Below are positions 56,701-64,000 of a stretch of 64,000 bases of DNA, in pieces. Under the pieces are notes generated by a model, which was given only the letters and a program-made list of their open reading frames with translations, ran no database searches and was not told the DNA's origin. The position numbers and the translations under genes were made by a program. Within the stretch, counting starts at the first letter, position 1. Every line of letters starts with the position of its first letter. Origin of the DNA: Stenotrophomonas maltophilia (GTDB lineage: Bacteria > Pseudomonadota > Gammaproteobacteria > Xanthomonadales > Xanthomonadaceae); NCBI RefSeq assembly GCF_003205835.1, contig NZ_CP029773.1, forward strand, positions 3,380,501 through 3,444,500, given 5' to 3'.

Positions 56701-59700
56701 ATGTCTCTGTACCGCTCACCCAGCCGTCACCCACTGACTGCCGCCCTGGTGGCAGGGCTGCTTGCAGCCGCCTCGATGCCCGCCATGGCACAGGAAGCTG
56801 GCACCAACCCTGTGGACCTTGACAAGGTCACCGTGACCGGCTCGCGCATCGCGCGTACCGGCTTCGTGACCCCCTCGCCGGTCACGGCCATCACCGCCGA
56901 AGAAATCCGCACCACAGGTGCGTCGAACATCGGCGACCTGATGAACAAGATGCCGCAGCTGACCCCGAGCTACTCACTCGGCAACTCGACCCGCTTCATC
57001 GGCACTGCTGGCCTGGGCCTGATGGATCTGCGCGGCATGGGCCCGTCGCGCACCCTGGTGCTGGTCAATGGCCGCCGCCATGTCGGTGCCAGCCCGGGCT
57101 CCACCTCCGTTGACGTCAACACCATTCCGGTGGAGTGGATCGAGCGCGTGGAAGTGATCACCGGCGGTGCCTCGGCCGTGTACGGCGCCGACGCAGTTGC
57201 TGGTGTGGTCAACTTCATCATGAAGAAGTCATTCGATGGCTACGAGTTCCGTGGCCAGACCGGCAAGGCCGACGAAGGCAGCTTCGATCGCCGTTTTGCC
57301 AGTTTCTCGGCAGGCAAGCCGTTCGCTGACGGCCGCGGTAACGCGGCGATCGCAATGGAGTACAGCACCCAGGGCCGCTTTGGCCGTGGTGACCGCGAGA
57401 TCGGCCGTCGTTATGAAGTCTCTGTGCCGAATCCCAACTTCGATCCGACGCGTCCGCCGAGCGAAAGCAATCCGCAGACCGTGCTGAGCCGTCCGGGTGG
57501 CAACCACTCCACGTCCTACGGCGGCACCATGGACCTCGGCCAGATCACCATCTCGCCGACTGGCACCCGCACCATTGCCTTCAATCCAGCCACCCGCTAC
57601 CTGTTCAACAATGACGGCTCGTTCCGTCGCAATCGCTACGATGGCACCATCGTCAGCGCGAGCAGCTGCGTGGACTGCGACTTCACCGACCTCAATGCAG
57701 TGGCCGACCTGCAGCCGTCGTTTGATCGCTTCAGCTTCAATACGATCGTCAATTTCGATCTGAATGATGATCATCGCTTCTTCTTCGAAGGCAAGTACAC
57801 CAAGACCGAGTCGGAGTTCTTCGGTCAGCCGGCCTTCGACACCGGCCTGCGCCTGCGTCGCGACAATGCCTACATTTCCAACGAGCTGGGCGCCATTCTC
57901 GATGCGCGCACCGTGCGCGTGCAGAACCGCGATGGCACCAGCACCGTCCGTGCCGTGTCGCGCGACCCGAACGTAGCTGAAAGCAATCTGGTGATGAATC
58001 GCTTCAACGTCGACGCTGGCCGTCGTGGCGAGAAGATCGAACGCCAGACCAGCCGCGTGGTGTTCGGCCTGGAAGGCAATCTGGGCGAAAGCTGGACGTA
58101 TGAAACGTCGGCCAACTTCGGCCAGACCACCATCGACCGCGTCAACCTGAACAACCGCATCACCGAGCGCTGGCACGCTGGCATGGACGTTGCGCGCGAT
58201 GCCAGCGGCAAGCTGGTCTGCCGCGCGTCGCTGGACCCCAATGCGATCAACCCGAACACCGGGCAGCGCTACAACCAGGCTCTGATCGCAGGCTGCGTCC
58301 CGTTCAGCGTGTTCGGCAACGGTGCCATCCCGGCTGACGCTGCAGCATGGTTCAACACATCTTCGCTCAACCAGTCGAAGCTGAAGCAGCAGGTGTTCAG
58401 CGCCTCGGTGGCGAACAGCTCCCTGTTCTCGCTGCCGGCGGGTGACGTCGGCTTCGCGGGTGGCGTGGAGTACCGCAAGGAACAGAGCCAGGAAAACACC
58501 GACGCTCTTTCCGCGCTGGGCCTGACCTTCCTCAACGCGATCCCGAGCCGCGGTGGCGAATACAGTGTGCGTGAAGTCTTCGCCGAAACCACCGTCCCGC
58601 TGTTGGCCGACCTGCCACTGATCCGCCGCTTGAACCTGGATCTCGCCGGCCGCTGGTCGGACTACAGCTCCGTCGGCGACACCAAGACCTGGAACGTCGG
58701 TCTGGATTGGGAAGTGCTGAGCTCGCTGCGCGTCCGCGGCTCCTATGCCAGCGCGGTGCGTGCTCCGAGCATCGGCGAGCTGTACAACCCACAGTCGCAG
58801 AACTTCGCCACCATCAATGACCCGTGCAACACGCTGTCAACCAACAGCAACCGCCCGGCCACCGCAAAGGACCCGGCCCTGCGCGCCGCCAACTGCGCCG
58901 CACTCGGCATTCCGAACAACTGGGTGGATACCTACACCGCCACCCGTCCCGGTGTCAGCGGCGGCAATCCGAACCTGAAGGCCGAGGAAGCCAAGACCCT
59001 GTCGTTCGGCTTCGTGTGGCAGCCCGAATTCCTGCCGGGCTTCGGCATGTCGATGGACTACTGGCGCATCACCCTCACTGATGCGATCGGCGCAGTCACC
59101 GCACAAACCCTCGCAACCCGTTGCGTGGACTCCCCCGGCGGCGTGCAGAACAACTCGTTCTGCAACTCGATCAAGCGTGCTCCGGTTGGCGGCTACACCT
59201 CACCCACCGGTACTCCGTTCCCGGAATACAGCATCTACAACTGGACCGCGATTTCCGAGAACCTGGCCAAGTCCCGTCGCGTCGGCGTCGATCTGGAAAT
59301 GGACTACCGCTTCGACCTGCTGGGTGGCTTCACCACCCTGCGAGTTGTTGGTACCCGCTTGATCCAGTCGCGCGAATGGGCCTTCCAGTCCTTCCCGGAC
59401 GAGTTCACCGAGTACGTCACCTACTACACCGACCCGCGCTGGCGCGGTCAGTTCAGCGCCAGCTACAAGCGTGGCGACTGGCGCGCTTCGTGGGACATGA
59501 CCTACGTTGACGGCAACCTGCGCGTGACCCCGGACAGCTACAACTCCAACCCGGGTTCGCAGAGCCCGATCCGCAACCCGTCGTACCTGTACCACAACAT
59601 GCAGGTTGGCTATAAGTTCCCCGGTTCGGGCATCGACGTCTATCTGGGCGTGGACAACGTGTTCGACAAGGATCCGCCGGTGAACTACTTCGGTGCGGAT

Positions 59701-59766
59701 GCGGGTGCGGCGTTGTACGACAGCATCGGTCGCTACATGTATATGGGTATCACCTACAAGTTCTGA
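56701..59766 (+). CDS. TonB-dependent outer-membrane receptor 2
   Basis: A 1,021-residue outer-membrane importer. It has a signal peptide (cleaved near MPAMAQE), a TonB box/plug start (LDKVTVTGSRIARTGFVTPSP), plug signature VITGGASAVYGADAVAGVVNFI near residue 155, and a long barrel ending in YMYMGITYKF. The plug start resembles the family that imports large carbohydrates or peptides. AGGGGGA 9 nt upstream supports ATG 56701. Cysteine pairs (SSCVDCDF, DPCNTL) are in extracellular loops. The substrate is unknown; position next to two peptidase homologues hints at peptides. Confidence 0.93.
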   Translation: MSLYRSPSRHPLTAALVAGLLAAASMPAMAQEAGTNPVDLDKVTVTGSRIARTGFVTPSPVTAITAEEIRTTGASNIGDLMNKMPQLTPSYSLGNSTRFIGTAGLGLMDLRGMGPSRTLVLVNGRRHVGASPGSTSVDVNTIPVEWIERVEVITGGASAVYGADAVAGVVNFIMKKSFDGYEFRGQTGKADEGSFDRRFASFSAGKPFADGRGNAAIAMEYSTQGRFGRGDREIGRRYEVSVPNPNFDPTRPPSESNPQTVLSRPGGNHSTSYGGTMDLGQITISPTGTRTIAFNPATRYLFNNDGSFRRNRYDGTIVSASSCVDCDFTDLNAVADLQPSFDRFSFNTIVNFDLNDDHRFFFEGKYTKTESEFFGQPAFDTGLRLRRDNAYISNELGAILDARTVRVQNRDGTSTVRAVSRDPNVAESNLVMNRFNVDAGRRGEKIERQTSRVVFGLEGNLGESWTYETSANFGQTTIDRVNLNNRITERWHAGMDVARDASGKLVCRASLDPNAINPNTGQRYNQALIAGCVPFSVFGNGAIPADAAAWFNTSSLNQSKLKQQVFSASVANSSLFSLPAGDVGFAGGVEYRKEQSQENTDALSALGLTFLNAIPSRGGEYSVREVFAETTVPLLADLPLIRRLNLDLAGRWSDYSSVGDTKTWNVGLDWEVLSSLRVRGSYASAVRAPSIGELYNPQSQNFATINDPCNTLSTNSNRPATAKDPALRAANCAALGIPNNWVDTYTATRPGVSGGNPNLKAEEAKTLSFGFVWQPEFLPGFGMSMDYWRITLTDAIGAVTAQTLATRCVDSPGGVQNNSFCNSIKRAPVGGYTSPTGTPFPEYSIYNWTAISENLAKSRRVGVDLEMDYRFDLLGGFTTLRVVGTRLIQSREWAFQSFPDEFTEYVTYYTDPRWRGQFSASYKRGDWRASWDMTYVDGNLRVTPDSYNSNPGSQSPIRNPSYLYHNMQVGYKFPGSGIDVYLGVDNVFDKDPPVNYFGADAGAALYDSIGRYMYMGITYKF

Positions 59767-59789
59767 TCCATCCGGACTTGTTGCAACCC

Positions 59790-59822
59790 GCAGACCCGGC
59801 TTTGTGCCGGGTCTGCTTTTTT
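59790..59822 (+). terminator. Terminator of TonB receptor 2
   Basis: GCAGACCCGGC-TTTGT-GCCGGGTCTGC followed by TTTTTT, 24 nt after the stop codon. The stem is 11 bp and perfect. Confidence 0.95.
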
Positions 59823-59955
59823 GTGCCCGCCAAGCCCCCCCTTGCGTCCGGCCATGACCTTCGACACCCTTGCAGGGCAGGCCGGCGGCGTATTGTTCGG
59901 CCCACGGCCGTCCCCGCGGCCCTTCCCTGACTCACTCGGCCTGGAGGCCATCAAA

Positions 59956-62058
59956 GTGACCCGTACTCCCAAGATCGTGCTGCTGACCCTGGCCGTTTCG
60001 GCCGCGCTGGTCGGCTGCGGCAAGACTGAAACCCCGGCCAAGGACGCCACCGCCTCCACGCCGGCTGCGGCCGAAGCCACCCACTACACGCTGGACGAGA
60101 GCAAGCTGCCGGCCTACAACGCCTTCCAGCCCAGCGATCTGGATGCCAGCAAGGACGCCTGCGGCGCCTTCGGCGACTACGTGAACAGCAAGTGGCTGGC
60201 CGCCAATGAAATTCCGGGCGACCGCACCAGCTGGGGCGCGTTCACCATCCTCGACGAGCGTTCGGTGGCCGTGCAGCACCAGCTGGCCGAGCAGGTCGCG
60301 CAGGTGAAGAACCCGAACCACATTGAGAAGATCGTCGGTGACCTGTGGGCCACCGGTATGGACGAAGCCAAGATCAATGCCCAGGGCATCGAGCCGCTGA
60401 AGGCCGACCTGACCGCGATCGACGGTCTGCAGGACAAGGCGGCCATCGCCAACTACCTGCGCAGCAGCGCCGCCAAGGGCGACAACGTCCTGTTCGGCTT
60501 CGGCGCCGAAGCCGACTTCAAGAACTCGGCCGTCAACCTGGCCTACGCCAGCCAGGGCGGCCTGGGCCTGCCGGACAGCACCTACTACACCGATGCCAAG
60601 AACGCCGACAAGCTGAAGGCCTACCAGGCGCACGTCGCCAAGGTGCTGGAGCTGTCCGGTGTCGCCGCCGCCGATGCGGCCAAGCAGGCCGAGGAAGTCG
60701 TCAAATTCGAGACCCGCCTGGCCAAGGCCTCCAAGTCGCGCGTCGAGCTGTCGCGCAACGTCGAGCTGTTCTACAACCCGGTCACCCTGGCCGACGCCGA
60801 CAAGCTGACCCCGAACTTCAGCTGGACCGAGTTCTTCAAGTCGCAGGGCGTAGCCGCGCCGGAGAAGTTCTCGCTGGCCATGCCGGCTTTCCATGAGGAA
60901 GTGAGCAAGGCGCTGGGCGACACCGATCCGTCGGTGTGGCGTGCCTACCTGCGCTTCCACACCGTGGACAGCGCCTCGCCGTACCTGGCCGATGCCTTCG
61001 TGCAGGAGAACTACGAGTTCTACGGCAAGACCCTCAACGGCCAGAAGGAACAGAAGCCGCGCTGGAAGCGCGTGCTGGGTACGATCGAGAACGATGCCGG
61101 TGAAGCCTTCGGCCAGCTGTACGTGAAGGTAGCCTTCTCGCCGGAAGCCAAGGCGAAGATGGAAGAGCTGGTGAAGAACCTGGCCGCCTCGCTGAAGGAA
61201 CGCATCCAGGGCCTGAGCTGGATGAGCGAGGAAACCAAGGCCAAGGCCATCGCCAAGTGGGAAACCTTCACCCCGAAGATCGGTTACCCGGACAAGTGGC
61301 GTGACTGGGCGGGCCTGCAGACCCAGCGTGACAGCTACCTGGGCAACGTGCGCGCCGCCAACGAGTTCAACTACAAGTTCAACCTGTCCAAGATCGGCAA
61401 GCCGGTGGACAAGACCGAGTGGGGCATGACCCCGCAGACGGTCAATGCCTACTACAACCCGCTGCAGAACGAGATCGTGTTCCCGGCCGCCATCCTGCAG
61501 CCGCCGTTCTTCGATCCGAAGGCCGACGACGCGCTGAACTACGGCGGTATCGGTGCGGTGATCGGCCATGAAATGACCCACGGTTACGACGACCAGGGCG
61601 CACGCTTCGGGCCGACCGGCAACATGGAAGACTGGTGGACCCCGGCTGACAAGAAGAACTTCGAAGGCCTGACCGGCAAGCTGGTCAAGCAGTTCGACCA
61701 GTACAAGGTCGACGGCCAGGCCGTGAACGGTCACCTGACCCTGGGCGAGAACATCGCCGACCTGGGTGGCCTGGCCACTGCCTACGACGCCCTGCAGAAG
61801 GCCACCGCCGGCAAGGAAGACCCGAAGGTTGACGGCTTCACCCGCGACCAGCGCTTCTTCTTCAACTGGGCCACCGTGTGGCGCACCAAGTACACCCCGG
61901 AAAACGCCAAGGTCCGCCTGGCGACCGACCCGCACGCCCCGGCGCAGTTCCGCGCCATGGGTGCGCCGTCGAACCTGCCGACCTTTGCCGCGGCCTTCCA
62001 GTGCAAGGCCGGTTCGCCGATGGCCCGCACCGGCGAGCAGCAGGTGGTGATCTGGTAA
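59956..62058 (+). CDS. M13-family zinc metallopeptidase lipoprotein
   Basis: A 700-residue neprilysin-type (M13) endopeptidase that probably cuts peptides in the periplasm. The signal ends in lipobox LVGC (residues about 17-20), so it is a lipoprotein. Catalytic features: HEMTH at residues 538-542, the third zinc ligand Glu598 in GENIADLGG, the upstream NAYYNPLQNEIVFPAAILQPPF substrate region and a C-terminal C-x(5)-like end (SNLPTFAAAFQCKAGSPM). Start GTG 59956 is favoured by GGAGG 8 nt upstream; the longer frame upstream is not. A family-normal, apparently active enzyme. Confidence 0.93.
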   Translation: MTRTPKIVLLTLAVSAALVGCGKTETPAKDATASTPAAAEATHYTLDESKLPAYNAFQPSDLDASKDACGAFGDYVNSKWLAANEIPGDRTSWGAFTILDERSVAVQHQLAEQVAQVKNPNHIEKIVGDLWATGMDEAKINAQGIEPLKADLTAIDGLQDKAAIANYLRSSAAKGDNVLFGFGAEADFKNSAVNLAYASQGGLGLPDSTYYTDAKNADKLKAYQAHVAKVLELSGVAAADAAKQAEEVVKFETRLAKASKSRVELSRNVELFYNPVTLADADKLTPNFSWTEFFKSQGVAAPEKFSLAMPAFHEEVSKALGDTDPSVWRAYLRFHTVDSASPYLADAFVQENYEFYGKTLNGQKEQKPRWKRVLGTIENDAGEAFGQLYVKVAFSPEAKAKMEELVKNLAASLKERIQGLSWMSEETKAKAIAKWETFTPKIGYPDKWRDWAGLQTQRDSYLGNVRAANEFNYKFNLSKIGKPVDKTEWGMTPQTVNAYYNPLQNEIVFPAAILQPPFFDPKADDALNYGGIGAVIGHEMTHGYDDQGARFGPTGNMEDWWTPADKKNFEGLTGKLVKQFDQYKVDGQAVNGHLTLGENIADLGGLATAYDALQKATAGKEDPKVDGFTRDQRFFFNWATVWRTKYTPENAKVRLATDPHAPAQFRAMGAPSNLPTFAAAFQCKAGSPMARTGEQQVVIW

Positions 62059-62086
62059 GCCCTGGCTGACGCTGCGGCAGACCTGC

Positions 62087-62119
62087 AAAGGCCCGGGAAT
62101 TCCCGGGCCTTTGTTTTTT
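62087..62119 (+). terminator. Terminator of the M13 peptidase gene
   Basis: A perfect 26-nt palindrome (AAAGGCCCGGGAA/TTCCCGGGCCTTT) is followed by G and six T, 28 nt after the stop codon. Confidence 0.9.
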
Positions 62120-62261
62120 GCGGTGCCTCGCATGTCACCCACGCATGGGGTGGATCTATGGATGCCGGTGTCCTGCGAAAGCGGTGTGATGCGTGCATGC
62201 CGCGTCGATGCCCGGCTTGCTATAGTGCGCGCGCCCTCAATCCATCACGGATTCGTTCCAC

Positions 62262-64000
62262 ATGCCCAACTTCCGTCCGCTTGCCATCGCCCTGGGCATC
62301 AGCCTGGCGACCCTGGTCCCGACCCACGATGCGTTCGCCGCCGCCAAGAAGAAGGCTGCACGCGCCCCGGCCGTCAGTGCCCAGTGCAGCGACTTCTACG
62401 ACGCCACCAACGCAGGCTGGCTGAAGGCCAACCCGGTGCCGCAGACCGGTGCCACCACCGCACTCGGCCAGCTGGTTGATCGCAGCCGCCAGCAGCAGCG
62501 CGAACTGCTCGACGCCGCGATGAAGTCGCCGCAGGGCAACGTGCAGAAACTGCTGGGCGACTTCTGGGCCAGTGGCCTGGACGAAGCCGCCGTGGAAGCG
62601 GACGGCTCGAACCCGATCGCCCCGTTGCTGACCCGCATCAACGCCATCAAGAAGGCCAAGGATGTGCCGGCATCGATCGCTGCGCTGCATCAGGTCGGTA
62701 TCCCGGTGGCCTTCAACTTCGGCCCGGACGTCGACCTGAAGGCGCTGGACCGCCATATCGGCTACTTCATGCAGGGCGGCATGGGCCTGCCGGATCCGGC
62801 GTTCTATACCCGCACCGACGCCGATACCGTGGCCCTGATGGGCCGCTACCGCAACTACGTCAAGCAGATCCTGGCGCTGACCGGCACCCCGGCCGCCAAG
62901 CTGGATGCCGAGTCGCAGGCGGTGATCGCGCTGGAAACCGAGCTGGCACGCAATGCGCAGTCGCTGGCCGGCATCAACAACCCGTTCAACAACTACGCGC
63001 CGATCTCCACCAAGGAGCTCAACAGCCGCTACCGCAACCTGCAGCTGGATGCCTTCCTGAAGGCACAGGGCGTGGACGACGACCTGGTCTCGCTGGCCGA
63101 CCCGGGCCTGTTCAAGCAGCTGGACGGCATGGTCACCAAGCTCAAGCCGGACCAGTGGAAGGCCTACCTGCGCTGGCGCGTGGGCGACTCGATGGCGCCC
63201 TACCTGTCCAAGGCCTACCGCGACGCCGAATTCGAATTCCGCGGCCGCGTGCTGCGTGGCGAAACCCTGCCGCCGCAGCGCTGGGAAGACGTGCTGGATG
63301 CGATCAACGTGGCCGCCGGCCCGATGGTCGGTCGTGAGTACGCCGCCCGCTACCTGTCTGCCGAAGACCGCCGCCAGGCCGCGTGGATCGTCGACAAGGT
63401 GCGCGAAGTGCAGATCGAGGCGGTCAAGAACAGCAGCTGGATGAGTGCCGAGGCCAAGACCGAAGCACAGGCCAAGCTGGCCGCGCTGAAGATCGAGATC
63501 GGCACCCCGCTGCGCGATCTCGACTACACCGTGCAGCCGATGGGCCGCGGCTCGTTCGGTGGCAACATGCTGATCGCTTCGACCTGGCGTCATCGCGAAG
63601 AAATGCGTCGCATCGGCAAGGGCAACGCCGACCGCCGCTGGGACGTGCTGCCGCAGCAGCCGTCGCTGGCCTACGACCTGGCGCAGAACCGCCTGATCGT
63701 CACCGCCGCGATCCTGCAGGGCCCGGTGTTCAATGCCAAGGCCGATGCGGCTGACAAGTTCGGCAGCTTCGGTGGTCTGGTCGGCCACGAGCTGACCCGA
63801 GCCATCGATGCCAAGGGCGCGCTGGTGGACGCCAAGGGCGAACTGCGCAGCTGGTGGACTCCGGCCGACAAGACCGCCTGGACCCTGCTCGGCAACCGCG
63901 TCGCCGCGCAGTACGGCGCCTACGACTTCCCGGGCGTGAAGGGCGCCAAGGTCAACGGTGCGCTCACCCAGGAAGAGAACCTGGCCGACATCGCGGGCCT
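62262..64000 (+). CDS. M13-family homologue with altered zinc motif, 3' end missing
   Basis: The visible 579 codons encode a second M13-type protein, cut by the window end. A standard signal peptide (cleaved near HDAFAAA) makes it periplasmic but not a lipoprotein. It aligns with the upstream peptidase over its full visible length, including LIVTAAILQGPVF and GGLVGHELTRAIDAKG. The zinc motif is HELTR (residues 509-513): the second histidine of HExxH is replaced by Arg (codon CGA), while the Glu of the third ligand is kept (Glu572 in ENLADIAG). The protein may thus be inactive or act in a non-catalytic role. The open frame and high similarity argue against decay. Confidence 0.85.
   Translation, partial: MPNFRPLAIALGISLATLVPTHDAFAAAKKKAARAPAVSAQCSDFYDATNAGWLKANPVPQTGATTALGQLVDRSRQQQRELLDAAMKSPQGNVQKLLGDFWASGLDEAAVEADGSNPIAPLLTRINAIKKAKDVPASIAALHQVGIPVAFNFGPDVDLKALDRHIGYFMQGGMGLPDPAFYTRTDADTVALMGRYRNYVKQILALTGTPAAKLDAESQAVIALETELARNAQSLAGINNPFNNYAPISTKELNSRYRNLQLDAFLKAQGVDDDLVSLADPGLFKQLDGMVTKLKPDQWKAYLRWRVGDSMAPYLSKAYRDAEFEFRGRVLRGETLPPQRWEDVLDAINVAAGPMVGREYAARYLSAEDRRQAAWIVDKVREVQIEAVKNSSWMSAEAKTEAQAKLAALKIEIGTPLRDLDYTVQPMGRGSFGGNMLIASTWRHREEMRRIGKGNADRRWDVLPQQPSLAYDLAQNRLIVTAAILQGPVFNAKADAADKFGSFGGLVGHELTRAIDAKGALVDAKGELRSWWTPADKTAWTLLGNRVAAQYGAYDFPGVKGAKVNGALTQEENLADIAG

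Noticed and set aside
59932..62142. A 736-codon open frame on the minus strand
   Set aside because: Antisense shadow of the M13 peptidase gene, with no ribosome site and low-complexity composition.

Overview
The window is chromosomal DNA of a high-GC gammaproteobacterium of the Xanthomonadaceae, most likely Stenotrophomonas of the maltophilia group. The basis is the gene set and order (tpiA-secG-tRNA-Leu-nuoA..; asd-fimV-truA-trpF; trpB-trpA-accD), several large TonB receptors of the type abundant in xanthomonads, and many GTAG-ended palindromes matching the SMAG repeats described for S. maltophilia. The species call is inference from remembered gene orders; no search was run. Most genes are intact, tightly packed, and often overlap by 1-11 nt with GTG starts.

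Region by region. (1) 1-6587, minus strand: tpiA, secG, tRNA-Leu(GAG), then the start of the complex I operon nuoA-B-C-D-E-F-(G). (2) 6588-7270: a gene-free stretch packed with nested palindromes. (3) 7236-13925: an Fe(II) oxygenase on the minus strand, then a plus-strand envelope block: a PbgA/YejM-like membrane sulfatase-fold protein, a GT4 glycosyltransferase, a polysaccharide deacetylase and galE, facing an RcnB-family protein. (4) 14128-20326, mostly minus: glmM, accD, trpA, a lipoprotein, trpB, and a divergent LysR regulator resembling TrpI. (5) 20331-30426, minus: a 10-kb block of five genes (telA-like, coiled-coil protein, 1,798-residue AAA+ ATPase, flotillin/YqiK, YqiJ-like membrane protein) lying between trpB and trpF. 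(6) 30595-38839, minus: trpF, truA, a VOC protein, fimV, asd, a D-2-hydroxyacid dehydrogenase, aroC, prmB. (7) 38962-50100: Sco protein, psd, rraB, a MltD-like transglycosylase, a HerA-like ATPase, greB, DUF3025, rimO, a dienelactone hydrolase, a HIT protein, a 55-residue membrane protein, dcd and mrp. (8) 50199-64000, plus: a nutrient-uptake and peptide locus with an intact TonB receptor, a fused pair of gene remnants (S9 peptidase N-terminus joined out of frame to a plug-less TonB receptor), a second intact TonB receptor and two M13 metallopeptidase homologues, the second cut by the window end.

How the genes fit together. Regions 1, 4 and 6 are housekeeping (respiration, central carbon, fatty acid, peptidoglycan precursor, tryptophan, aspartate-family and chorismate synthesis, translation-factor modification). 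Region 3 probably modifies envelope glycans or lipids. Region 5 is the best candidate for an under-described system: a membrane-microdomain protein (flotillin plus YqiJ) encoded with a giant AAA+ ATPase and a TelA-type stress protein, apparently one operon with its own promoter and placed inside the trp gene block. Region 8 looks like outer-membrane import coupled to periplasmic peptide breakdown, scarred by a deletion and including one M13 paralogue whose zinc motif has lost its second histidine (HELTR in place of HExxH).
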